Positions 8,196 to 17,201 of a stretch of DNA of 64,000 bases are shown here, one piece after another. The translations under genes were made by a program, and so were the position numbers. The notes under the pieces were generated by a model. It made no database searches and was not told the origin of the DNA. It saw only the letters and a list, made by a program, of their open reading frames with translations. The number at the start of each line of letters is the position of its first letter. The stretch's first letter is position 1. Source of the stretch: Labrys sp. KNU-23 (lineage in GTDB: Bacteria > Pseudomonadota > Alphaproteobacteria > Rhizobiales > Labraceae); NCBI RefSeq assembly GCF_008330945.1, contig NZ_CP043489.1, positions 3,545,501 through 3,609,500 of the forward strand. Direction: 5' to 3'.

Positions 8196-9110
8196 ATGGC
8201 CGAGCCTGCAAGATTGTCGCGTCCAAATCGTCGGCCCCACCGTCTGAGCATGGCGGCGCTGGCCTTGATACCGGCCTGGATCATCGTCGTCGCCGCCTAT
8301 ATCGGCACGGTGATCTGGACGATCGTCATCTCCTTCACCGGTTCCAAGCTGCTGCCAGTCTACAATTTTGTCGGTTTCGACCAGTATGTCCGGTTGTTTG
8401 CCTCGGATCGTTGGCAAGTTTCGGTGTGGCATCTGGCCGTCTTTGGCGTGCTCTTCATTGTCTGTTGCCTGATCGTCGGCTTTCTGCTGGCGGTGGCGCT
8501 CGACCAGAAGATCCGCTTCGAGAACACGTTCCGCACCATCTTCCTCTATCCCTATGCGATGTCCTTCATCGTCACGGGCTTGGTCTGGCAGTGGCTGATG
8601 AACCCCAATCTCGGCATCCAGAACACGGTGCGCAACTGGGGTTGGACGAGCTTTACCTTCGACTGGGCGGTGAATTCGAAGCTCGCCGTGTTTGCGCTGG
8701 TGATTGCCGCAATCTGGCAGGCCTCCGGCCTGGTGATGGCGCTGATGCTGGCGGGCCTGCGCGGCGTCGACACCGAATTGTGGAAGGCGGCGAAGATCGA
8801 CCGCATCCCGACCTGGCGGGTCTATGTCTCCATCATCCTGCCGATCCTGACCCCCACCATCACCACGGCCACCGTGCTGCTCTCGATCGCGGTGATCAAG
8901 GTCTACGACCTCGTGGTCGCCCTCACCAATGGCGGGCCGGGCACGGCCTCGGAAATGCCGGCCAAGTTCGTGATGGACAATCTCGGGGCGCGCCAGAACA
9001 TCGGCCTCGCCACGGCGGCCTCGACGGTGATGCTGATCACGGTGATCTGCGTGATCTCGCCCTGGCTCTACCATACCTATTTCCGCCGGCAGTCGAGGAG
9101 GCCGGCATGA
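8196..9110 (+). CDS. Sugar ABC transporter permease 1 (MalF/UgpA type)
   Basis: A 304-residue inner-membrane permease. Start 8196 follows a strong AAGGAGG at 8184-8190. About six membrane segments are visible, beginning with MAALALIPAWIIVVAAYIGTV. The EAA loop that docks to the ATPase is ELWKAAKIDRIPTWRVYVSIILPIL. The stop overlaps the start of the next permease (ATGA), so the two are coupled and probably form the heterodimeric channel. Confidence 0.92.
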   Translation: MAEPARLSRPNRRPHRLSMAALALIPAWIIVVAAYIGTVIWTIVISFTGSKLLPVYNFVGFDQYVRLFASDRWQVSVWHLAVFGVLFIVCCLIVGFLLAVALDQKIRFENTFRTIFLYPYAMSFIVTGLVWQWLMNPNLGIQNTVRNWGWTSFTFDWAVNSKLAVFALVIAAIWQASGLVMALMLAGLRGVDTELWKAAKIDRIPTWRVYVSIILPILTPTITTATVLLSIAVIKVYDLVVALTNGGPGTASEMPAKFVMDNLGARQNIGLATAASTVMLITVICVISPWLYHTYFRRQSRRPA

Positions 9111-9994
9111 GCGCTCTCGATACGCCACGCGGGCGCAAACCCTCGCGCCTCACCCCCGGCCGCGTCGGCCTCTACATCTTTCTCGTCGTCGCAGCAGCCT
9201 TCTTCCTGCTGCCGGCCGTGGTGATGCTGCTGACCTCGCTCAAGACCATGGACGAGATCCGCCAGGGCGAGATCTTCGCCCTGCCGCAAGCCTTCGACCT
9301 CGCGGCCTGGCGCACGGCCTGGTCATCGGCCTGTACGGGCCTGGCCTGCAACGGCATCAGCGTCGGCTTCCTCAATTCGGTGAAGATCCTGATCCCGAGC
9401 GTGGTGATCTCCATCGCCGCTGGCGCGATCAACGGTTACGCGCTGTCGCTGTGGAATGTGCGTTACGCCAACCTCCTGTTCGGCATTCTTCTGGTCGGCG
9501 CCTTCATACCCTATCAGGTTTTCATCTATCCGCTGGTGCGCATCTCCTCGCTCGCCAACATCTTCCAGACCCTGCCCTGCATCGTGATCGTGCACACCAT
9601 CTTCGGCATGCCGCTGATGACGCTGATCTTCCGCAACTACTATGCGAGCCTGCCGGCCGAATTGTTCAAGGCGGCGCGCGTTGACGGCGGCGGCTTCTGG
9701 CAGATCTTCTTCCACGTCATCCTGCCGATGTCGACGCCGATGCTGATCGTCGCCGCCATCCTGCAGGTCACCGGTATCTGGAATGACTTCATCCTCGGCC
9801 TCACCTTCGCCGGCGGCGCCAATTCGCCGATGACTGTGCAGCTCAACAACATCGTCAATTCCACCACGGGCGAGCGGGCCTACAACGTCAACATGGCGGC
9901 GACCCTGCTGACGGCCTCCGTACCGCTCATCGTCTATTTCGTCTCCGGACGCTGGTTCGTGCGCGGCATCGCAGCCGGCGCGGTGAAGGGATAA
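9107..9994 (+). CDS. Sugar ABC transporter permease 2 (MalG/UgpE type)
   Basis: A 295-residue inner-membrane permease, start ATG at 9107 overlapping the previous stop by 4 bp. It has six membrane segments starting at VGLYIFLVVAAAFFLLPAVV. The EAA loop is ELFKAARVDGGGFWQIFFHVILP and the C-terminus ends with the typical FVRGIAAGAVKG. A small insert with two Cys (SACTGLACNG) sits in the first periplasmic loop; its role is unknown. The ATPase gene follows after 5 bp. Confidence 0.92.
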   Translation: MSALDTPRGRKPSRLTPGRVGLYIFLVVAAAFFLLPAVVMLLTSLKTMDEIRQGEIFALPQAFDLAAWRTAWSSACTGLACNGISVGFLNSVKILIPSVVISIAAGAINGYALSLWNVRYANLLFGILLVGAFIPYQVFIYPLVRISSLANIFQTLPCIVIVHTIFGMPLMTLIFRNYYASLPAELFKAARVDGGGFWQIFFHVILPMSTPMLIVAAILQVTGIWNDFILGLTFAGGANSPMTVQLNNIVNSTTGERAYNVNMAATLLTASVPLIVYFVSGRWFVRGIAAGAVKG

Positions 9995-9999
9995 AGCGC

Positions 10000-11094
<1,095 letters not shown>

Positions 11095-11157
11095 AGAAGC
11101 CCTGCCGCAATTGCCACCCAACCCGTTGATTTTTCTCATTTCAGGAAAGGATCTACC

Positions 11158-11916
11158 ATGGCTCCCCAATACCCCCTGTCGTTCCAGCTCTATTCGGGCC
11201 GCAACTTCCCGCCGCTCGAGGGGCAGCTCAGGACGATCGCCGAGGCGGGCTTCAGCAATGTCGAGCCCTACGGCGCCTTCTACCAGGACGTGCCCGCCGC
11301 CGCCCGGCTGTTCAAGGAGTTCGGGCTGACCGCCAAGAGCGGCCATTTCGGCATCGACGCCCTGGAGGCCGATCTGGACGGCAATCTTCGCATCGCCGAG
11401 GCGCTCGGCATCGGCACGATCGTGGCGCCCTATCTGATGCCCGATGCCCGCCCCAGGGATGCGGCGGGCTGGAAGGCGTTCGGCGATCGGCTGGCGGCGG
11501 TGGCGCACAAGGCCCGCGCGGCCGGCTACGCCTTCGCCTGGCACAATCACGATTTCGAGTTCATCGCCCTGCCGGATGGCTCCTATCCGATCGAGCACCT
11601 GCTGATCGATGGCGTGAAATGGGAAGCGGACATTGCCTGGATCGTGCGGGCCAATGCCGATCCCAGGCCCTGGATCGCGCGCTATGGCGCTATCATGCCG
11701 CTCGTCCACGTCAAGGATATCGCGCCGGCCGGCGAGAAGGTCAACGAGGATGGCTGGGCCGATGTCGGCACCGGCGTGGTCGATTGGGCGACGATCTGGC
11801 CGCTCTGCGTGGCTGCGGGCGCGCAGGTCATGGTCGCCGAGCACGACAATCCCTCGGACCTCAAGCGTTTCGCCACGGTGAGCGCCGAGGCGATGCGTAA
11901 GCTCGCGGCAGCTTGA
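11158..11916 (+). CDS. Sugar phosphate isomerase/epimerase-type TIM barrel
   Basis: A 252-residue AP-endonuclease-2-type TIM barrel. Likely metal ligands are the Glu in WHNHDFEF, the Asp in KWEADIAW, the His in PLVHVKDIA and the Glu in VAEHDNP, the usual Glu-Asp-His-Glu set. Start 11158 follows AGGAAAGG. It comes 63 bp after the transporter ATPase gene and a strong hairpin follows it. Members of this fold act as keto-sugar isomerases, epimerases or, with Gfo/Idh/MocA partners, as 3-keto-glycoside lyases. The substrate is not determined; the context favours the imported sugar. Confidence 0.85.
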   Translation: MAPQYPLSFQLYSGRNFPPLEGQLRTIAEAGFSNVEPYGAFYQDVPAAARLFKEFGLTAKSGHFGIDALEADLDGNLRIAEALGIGTIVAPYLMPDARPRDAAGWKAFGDRLAAVAHKARAAGYAFAWHNHDFEFIALPDGSYPIEHLLIDGVKWEADIAWIVRANADPRPWIARYGAIMPLVHVKDIAPAGEKVNEDGWADVGTGVVDWATIWPLCVAAGAQVMVAEHDNPSDLKRFATVSAEAMRKLAAA

Positions 11917-11926
11917 CACGATGTGC

Positions 11927-11960
11927 CGATCCCGCTCCGTCAAGTGATGGAGCGGGATCG
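11927..11960 (+). terminator. Strong hairpin after the TIM-barrel gene
   Basis: A perfect 12-bp stem (11927-11938 with 11949-11960) with a 10-nt loop begins 10 bp after the stop codon. There is no clear T-tract. It may end or weaken transcription into the following dehydrogenase gene. Confidence 0.55.
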
Positions 11961-12039
11961 CACGACACATGGCTTATGCTGATCTCGCGACCTCAATGTC
12001 GCTGAGGAGATCGGTACACCAGATTTTCAGGAGCTTCTC

Positions 12040-13173
12040 ATGCCCTTGCGCGTCGGATTGATCGGCTGCGGCAATATTTCGGACATCTATCTTCTCAACG
12101 CCGCGTTGTTTCGCGATTTCGATTTTGTCGCCTGCGCCGACCTCAGGGAGGAGGCGGCGAAGAAGCAGGCCCAGAAATACAATCTGCAGCGGCGCAGCAT
12201 GGAAGCGCTGCTGGCGAGTGACGATGTCGATATCGTGCTCAACCTCACCGTGCCCGAGGCGCATGCCGAGGTCTCGCGCGCCGCGATTGCGGCCGGCAAG
12301 CATGTCTATGGTGAAAAGCCGCTCGCCACGCGCCTCAGCGATGGCATTGCGCTAATGGAGGCGGCGAAGTCGAAGGGGCTGAGGGTCGGCTGCGCACCCG
12401 ATACGGTGCTCGGCGCCGCCATCCAGCAGGCAAGGCTGCGCATCGATGCCGGTGAGATCGGCAAGCCGCTGATCGGCACGGCCGCCGTGCTCGGCCATGG
12501 CATGGAGCACTGGCACCCCAATCCGGAATTCTTCTTCAAGCCGGGCGCCGGCCCGGTCTTCGACATGGGCCCCTACTACCTCTCCACCCTCGTCAACCTG
12601 CTCGGACCGGTCGCTTCGGTGATGGCCTTGAGCCAGAGCGGTTTTGCGGAGCGGGTGGTGACCACGGAAGGCTCGCCGTTCAAGGGGCAGAGCATCGCGG
12701 TGGAGACGCCGACCAGCATCCAGGCGCTGCTCGCCTTCAAGTCCGGTGCGCAGATCACCTTCCTGGCAAGCTGGGACGTCTGGGCCCATGGCCAGTTGCC
12801 GATCGAGCTCCACGGCACCGATGCCTCGCTGCGCGTGCCTGATCCCAACTGGTTCGGCGGCGAGGTCTCGCTGGCCCGCCCGCGTGAGGCCTGGGAAAGC
12901 CATGCCTCGTCCGCAGACCGTTTCGGCCAGCCGAACTGGCCGGCAGAGCACCCCGTCAATGCCAATTACCGCGGCCTCGGCCTCGCCGACATGGCGCGCG
13001 GCATCATCGACGGCCGGCCCCATCGCGCCAATGGCGACATCGGCTTGCACGTCCTTGCCGTGATGGAAGGGGTTCTCACCGCCGCCGATCAGAAGCGGCC
13101 GGTGCTGATCGAGCAGGGCTGCGAACGGCCCGCGCCGCTCGGCGACGAGGAGGCGCGCGGGCTTCTGGCCTGA
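12040..13173 (+). CDS. Gfo/Idh/MocA family oxidoreductase
   Basis: A 377-residue NAD(P)-dependent dehydrogenase. The Rossmann motif is VGLIGCGNISDIY at the N-terminus and the catalytic EKP motif is in YGEKPLATRL. The C-terminal alpha/beta domain (residues about 125-360) contains GPVFDMGPYYLSTLVNLLG, the usual family segment with a substrate-contacting Asp. Start 12040 follows CAGGAG. With the TIM barrel and the ABC importer it forms a probable sugar oxidation route. Substrate and cofactor preference are unknown. Confidence 0.88.
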   Translation: MPLRVGLIGCGNISDIYLLNAALFRDFDFVACADLREEAAKKQAQKYNLQRRSMEALLASDDVDIVLNLTVPEAHAEVSRAAIAAGKHVYGEKPLATRLSDGIALMEAAKSKGLRVGCAPDTVLGAAIQQARLRIDAGEIGKPLIGTAAVLGHGMEHWHPNPEFFFKPGAGPVFDMGPYYLSTLVNLLGPVASVMALSQSGFAERVVTTEGSPFKGQSIAVETPTSIQALLAFKSGAQITFLASWDVWAHGQLPIELHGTDASLRVPDPNWFGGEVSLARPREAWESHASSADRFGQPNWPAEHPVNANYRGLGLADMARGIIDGRPHRANGDIGLHVLAVMEGVLTAADQKRPVLIEQGCERPAPLGDEEARGLLA

Positions 13174-13232
13174 AGCGCGTCGTCGATCAGCAGCTCTGAC
13201 TCCCGATTACCCGCTTCATTATGGAAAACGCC

Positions 13233-13299
13233 GACCTTTGTCATATCAGGGCCTTGACCCGGGCATCCCGAGGCCCGAGCCCGGCAATGACAAAGGTCG
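13233..13299. repeat. Intergenic palindromic repeat (CTTGACCCGGGCATCC type)
   Basis: Perfect 12-bp terminal inverted repeats (GACCTTTGTCAT at 13233 and its complement ending 13299) enclose a core with CTTGACCCGGGCATCC. A related copy lies at 23514-23580. This type is widespread between genes in alphaproteobacteria. Confidence 0.75.
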
Positions 13300-13353
13300 A
13301 GCCTATCTGGGAGACGAGTGGCACGCGTACTCGTCGCGCACGGAAAGCAGGCT

Positions 13354-13815
13354 CTAATCGTCCACCGGCTTCCACTCGTCGCGCCCGAGGTCGATGACCT
13401 TGGGATCGCTGCTCGCGGTGCTGGCGCGTCCCTGCGGGGCCGGAACCGGTCCTTCGCGCCACTGCCGGAACAGGCTCGGCAGAAGCAGGGCGAAGCCGAT
13501 GATGTCGGTGACGAAACCGGGAATGATCATCAAGACGCCGCCGAGCGCCACCATGAGGCTCTCGCGGGCGGCGCCGTTGCTTGGCTCGCCGCCCTGCATG
13601 GCGCGCAGCAGGCGCGAGAACACGCTTCCGCCCTGCCGGCGCAGCAGCGAAGCGCCGATAAAGGAGGTCGCCACCAGGGCGATCAGCGCCAGCGCGATAC
13701 CGATCCGGCCCGCGACCCAGACGAAGGCGGCGATTTCCGCAAAAGGCAGGATCACAAGTCCGGCCAGGCCGAGCCAAGCCCAGCCAGCGGGAACATTGAA
13801 GCTGCGTGCGATCAT
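13354..13815 (-). CDS. FxsA family membrane protein
   Basis: A 153-residue inner-membrane protein. I chose the start at 13815 (MIARSFNVPAG) because it gives the normal FxsA N-terminus and has AGGAG upstream; a longer in-frame start at 13998 adds non-homologous residues. The FxsA domain includes LVILPFAEIAAFVWVAGRIG and the conserved end segment PGFVTDIIGFALLLP. FxsA was named for suppression of F-plasmid exclusion of phage T7; its normal role is unclear. It is divergent from the Tim44-like gene, which matches the usual alphaproteobacterial order. Confidence 0.88.
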   Translation of the reverse strand: MIARSFNVPAGWAWLGLAGLVILPFAEIAAFVWVAGRIGIALALIALVATSFIGASLLRRQGGSVFSRLLRAMQGGEPSNGAARESLMVALGGVLMIIPGFVTDIIGFALLLPSLFRQWREGPVPAPQGRASTASSDPKVIDLGRDEWKPVDD

Positions 13816-14058
13816 CGGTGTCGTTTCTCCTGGAGCAAAGGCGCGTTTTGCCAAAAATGCGTCTTTGCGGTTCCCTCTGAGGCAAGACCTCGCACAACGG
13901 CACACGCCGCATGCTGGCCATGTTTGCCCTTCATGGTAGCATGAAGCTGGCAAACTGCTCGATGGACACCATATAGGTGAGGATTGTGGCATTGCCACAG
14001 GGGACTTGAGCCGTTATTTCGAGTCGTCACTCGGTCGGTGGGGATGCTGAAGGCACAA

Positions 14059-14757
14059 ATGGGTAGTTTTGATATCATCACGCTGGTGTTTCTGGGGCTC
14101 GCGGTGTTCGTGATCTTCAAGCTCCGTTCCGTGCTTGGGGAGCGCACTGGCGCCGAGCCTCCGACATTCGAAGGCTTGCGGCGCGATGCCCAGCCCGCAG
14201 CCCGCGACGACAGGGCCGCCAACCCGCCGCAGCGCGAGGCCGAATCCCCTATCGAAGCCCAGGCGCCGACACCCGCCTTCCCCTGGGAAGGTTTCGCCGA
14301 GAAGGACACGCCCCTCGCGGCAGGATTCGATGCGATTGCCGTCGTCGATCCGAGCTTCCAGCCCCAGAGCTTCGTCCCCGGTGCCAAGGCGGCCTATGAG
14401 ATGATCGTCACCGCCTTCAACAATGGTGACCGCAAGACGCTGAAGAACCTGCTGTCGCGCGAAAATTTCGATGCGTTCTCCCAGGACATCACCGAGCGCG
14501 AGGCACGTGGCGAGACGGTGCAGGCCAATTTCGTCTCGATCGACAAGGCCGATATCGTCGCCGCTGGCGTCAAGGGCCGCGTTGCCGAACTGACCGTCAG
14601 TTTCGTCTCGCAGATGATCAGCGCCACCAAGGACAGGAACGGCGCGGTCGTCGATGGCAGCGCCGATCAAGTGGCGACCGTCTCCGATACCTGGACGTTT
14701 GCGCGCGATACCAGCACCAAGGATCCGAATTGGCGTCTCGTCGCGACCGGCGGTTGA
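14059..14757 (+). CDS. Tim44/TimA-like putative adaptor protein
   Basis: A 232-residue membrane-anchored protein with a Tim44-like domain. It begins MGSFDIITLVFLGLAVFVIFKLRSVLG, a single N-terminal membrane helix followed by an Arg-rich turn, and the Tim44 domain covers residues about 95-230. I chose ATG 14059, preceded by GAAGG, because it gives the family's usual N-terminus; ATG 14044 is an alternative. Alphaproteobacterial members are related to mitochondrial Tim44; the bacterial role is not firmly known. MltA follows directly. Confidence 0.88.
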   Translation: MGSFDIITLVFLGLAVFVIFKLRSVLGERTGAEPPTFEGLRRDAQPAARDDRAANPPQREAESPIEAQAPTPAFPWEGFAEKDTPLAAGFDAIAVVDPSFQPQSFVPGAKAAYEMIVTAFNNGDRKTLKNLLSRENFDAFSQDITEREARGETVQANFVSIDKADIVAAGVKGRVAELTVSFVSQMISATKDRNGAVVDGSADQVATVSDTWTFARDTSTKDPNWRLVATGG

Positions 14758-14798
14758 GCGCGGTCGAATAGAGGCGAGCGGGTCACGGTATCGATGTC

Positions 14799-16034
14799 AT
14801 GGGAATCTTGCGCCGAATCGGGCCCTTTGCCGCTTTCTTCGCTGCGGCCAGCCTAGCCTGGGCCGGCGAGCGCCCATCGCCGCCTCCGCTTCCGGCGGGG
14901 GCGACGGCCGCGCTGGTGCCCTTCGGCAAGCTTGCGGGTTGGAAACGGGACGATCACGCCAAGGCCTGGCAGGTCTGGCTCGCCTCCTGTCGCTCCCAGG
15001 CCGCGAACAATCCCGCCCTCGATGCCGGCGTGCCCGTCCCGGCCGGCCTGGCGAGCCTTTGCCGCGAGGCCCTGAAACGCGGCGCGCTGAACGGTCCGGC
15101 GGCCCGCGCGTTCTTCCAGGCCCATTTCAACGCCTGGCGCGTCACCACGCCGAAGGGCAGCGGACCCACGGGTGGAAAAGCGTTCTATACCGGCTATTAT
15201 GAGCCGGAGATCCGGGGATCGCTGGTGCGCGAGGGTGAATTCCAGACCCCGCTCTATGATCGGCCGGCGGATCTGGTCAGCTTCGAACCCAACGCCATAC
15301 CGCCCGGCTTCGAAGGCTATAGCGCCGCCCGGCGCAAGCTCGACGGCAGCCTGGAGATCTATCCGGATCGCAAGGCGATCGAGGAGGGCGCGCTGGACGG
15401 GCGGGGGCTGGAGATTGCCTATGTCGCCGACCCCGTCGACCGCTTCTTCATGCAGGTGCAGGGCTCGGGTCGCCTGCGGCTGCCGACGGGGAGCGTGGTG
15501 CGCTTTGCCTATGCGGGCAAGAACGGCCAGCCCTATTCCGCCATCGGCAAAGCGGTGGCCGTCAGGCTCAACATACCGCCTCGCGACGTCACCATGGCGG
15601 GCCTCAGGGATTTCCTGGCGCGCGACCCGAAGGTGGCGCGTGAGGTGATGTGGCACAATAAATCCTTCGTCTTCTTCAAGGTGGCTCCCTTCCTTGGGGC
15701 AGATGCCGGCCCGATCGGCGGTGAGGGGCTGCCGGTGACGCCGCTGCGCTCCATCGCCATCGACCGCAAGATCTGGCCCTATGGCCTGCCGGTCTTCGTC
15801 GAGACGGCGATTCCCAATGTCGGCGGTGGGGTGAAACCTGAACCCATCCGCAAGCTGATGATCGCCCAGGACACGGGATCGGCGATCATCGGGCCGGCGC
15901 GGGCCGACATCTTCTTCGGATCGGGCGCCAAGGCGGGGGCGGTTGCCGGCGCGGTCCGTCATGGCGGCGGCTTCTACGTATTGTGGCCCAGGTCCTCGCC
16001 GGCCGCGGATGACGGCCCGGAGGGACGGCCATGA
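14799..16034 (+). CDS. mltA: Membrane-bound lytic murein transglycosylase A
   Basis: A 411-residue peptidoglycan lyase that cleaves glycan strands with 1,6-anhydro product formation. An N-terminal signal peptide (MGILRRIGPFAAFFAAASLAWA) is followed by the MltA domain, with GYYEPEIRGS and RFFMQVQGSGRLRLP, and by a C-terminal 3D domain (LMIAQDTGSAIIGPARADIFFG) carrying the catalytic Asp. No lipobox is evident. It overlaps the next gene (Smr) by 4 bp, and together with the Tim44-like gene forms a conserved alphaproteobacterial unit. Confidence 0.95.
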   Translation: MGILRRIGPFAAFFAAASLAWAGERPSPPPLPAGATAALVPFGKLAGWKRDDHAKAWQVWLASCRSQAANNPALDAGVPVPAGLASLCREALKRGALNGPAARAFFQAHFNAWRVTTPKGSGPTGGKAFYTGYYEPEIRGSLVREGEFQTPLYDRPADLVSFEPNAIPPGFEGYSAARRKLDGSLEIYPDRKAIEEGALDGRGLEIAYVADPVDRFFMQVQGSGRLRLPTGSVVRFAYAGKNGQPYSAIGKAVAVRLNIPPRDVTMAGLRDFLARDPKVAREVMWHNKSFVFFKVAPFLGADAGPIGGEGLPVTPLRSIAIDRKIWPYGLPVFVETAIPNVGGGVKPEPIRKLMIAQDTGSAIIGPARADIFFGSGAKAGAVAGAVRHGGGFYVLWPRSSPAADDGPEGRP

Positions 16035-16621
16035 CCCGTCGTAAAGGGCTGACCGCCGAGGACAGCGAACTCTGGGCCTTCGTCACCCGGGAAATCACGC
16101 CGTTGAAACGCCGTCGCCGCAAGCTGGCCAAGGCAGCGGTCAAGGCGGTGGAAACGCTGCCCGAGCCGGTGCCGCCGCCTCTCAAGCCGGCGGTGAAACC
16201 AAAATCCGCGGCCAGCCGCCCGGTCAAGCTGCCGGCCGCGCCGCCGATACCGCCCATAGCGCCGATCGACAAACATGAGCGGCGCCAGGTCGTGCGCGGC
16301 ACACGCGCTATCGATGCCAGGATCGATTTGCACGGTATGCGCCAGGCCGAGGCCCATGGCGCCTTGCGCGGCTTTCTGGCCATTGCCCAGATGCGCGGCT
16401 ACTCCATGGTGCTGGTGATCACCGGCAAGGGCGGTGGCGGCGGTGACATGCCCTATGCCGTCGACGAACGTGGCGTGCTGCGTCGCGTCGTGCCGCAATG
16501 GCTGCGCATGCCCGATCTCCGGCCGCTGATCCTCGGCTTCGAGGAGGCTCATCACGGGCATGGCGGCAGCGGCGCCCTCTATGTCCGTCTGCGCCGTATC
16601 CGCAGGCTTGGTGAACGATGA
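16031..16621 (+). CDS. Smr/MutS2 domain protein
   Basis: A 196-residue protein with a basic, Pro/Ala-rich N-terminal half and a C-terminal Smr domain (residues about 95-195). The Smr core shows the IDLHGMRQAEA motif and the VITGKGG loop. Smr domains are DNA/RNA-binding nuclease-like folds. The start overlaps the mltA stop by 4 bp and the stop overlaps the next gene, so the three are coupled. Cellular role is unknown. Confidence 0.9.
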   Translation: MTRRKGLTAEDSELWAFVTREITPLKRRRRKLAKAAVKAVETLPEPVPPPLKPAVKPKSAASRPVKLPAAPPIPPIAPIDKHERRQVVRGTRAIDARIDLHGMRQAEAHGALRGFLAIAQMRGYSMVLVITGKGGGGGDMPYAVDERGVLRRVVPQWLRMPDLRPLILGFEEAHHGHGGSGALYVRLRRIRRLGER

Positions 16622-16980
16622 CCCCTTTCGGCGCCCGATTACGCGCCCTGCGCGCGGCCCGTGGCCAGAGCCTCAAGGAGATGGCGGAGGCACTCGGCGT
16701 CTCGGCCGCCTATCTGTCGGCCCTGGAGCATGGCAAGCGCGGGCAGCCGACCTGGATCCTGCTGCAGCGGATCATCACCCATTTCAACATCATCTGGGAC
16801 GAGGCCGAGGATCTGCAGCGCCTGGCTGCGCTGTCCGATCCGCGCGTCGTGGTCGATACCGCCGGCCTGTCGCCACAGGCCACCGAGCTCGCCAACCGAT
16901 TGGCCCAGGACATCGCGAAACTGCCCGAGGCGGAGGTCGAGGCGATGCTGGCTCGGTTGAAGGCGATCGATGGAGCATGA
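16618..16980 (+). CDS. XRE family helix-turn-helix regulator
   Basis: A 120-residue protein with an HTH_3 domain at residues about 5-65 (LRALRAARGQSLKEMAEALGVSAAYLSALEHGKRG), then a C-terminal helical region. It overlaps the Smr gene by 4 bp. This gene conventionally follows mltA-smr in related genomes. No toxin or restriction partner is adjacent, so an addiction-module or restriction control role is unlikely. Its target is unknown. Confidence 0.9.
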   Translation: MTPFGARLRALRAARGQSLKEMAEALGVSAAYLSALEHGKRGQPTWILLQRIITHFNIIWDEAEDLQRLAALSDPRVVVDTAGLSPQATELANRLAQDIAKLPEAEVEAMLARLKAIDGA

Positions 16981-17201
16981 ACAACGGAGCGCGGAAATCT
17001 CGGCGACTGGCGCGCATGTCCCTGAGATATCCACTCTTGGAAACGTCGTGTTTGGGGAAGAGCGGACAGGATGTCCGCGCTTCAAAAAGGGGCTCAGTGT
17101 CCGGGCGTGCCAAATCGCACCGCGCCCCTCTTCACAATTCGGTCTTCCTGCGCGCATAAGGCAAGCCGTTCGACAATAGCCGGTATTTCGGGAGTTGGTG
17201 T

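Noticed and set aside
13816..13998. N-terminal extension of the FxsA gene
   Set aside because: The added residues are Cys/Arg-rich with no similarity to FxsA, and a normal FxsA start with a ribosome binding site exists at 13815.
17055..17094. AAGAGCGGACAGGATGTCCGCGCTTC hairpin-like sequence before mprF (quoted in two parts: AAGAGCGGACAGG and ATGTCCGCGCTTC)
   Set aside because: It may be a decayed half of the REP family, but the match is short and lacks the CTGGGA end, so it was not listed as a repeat.
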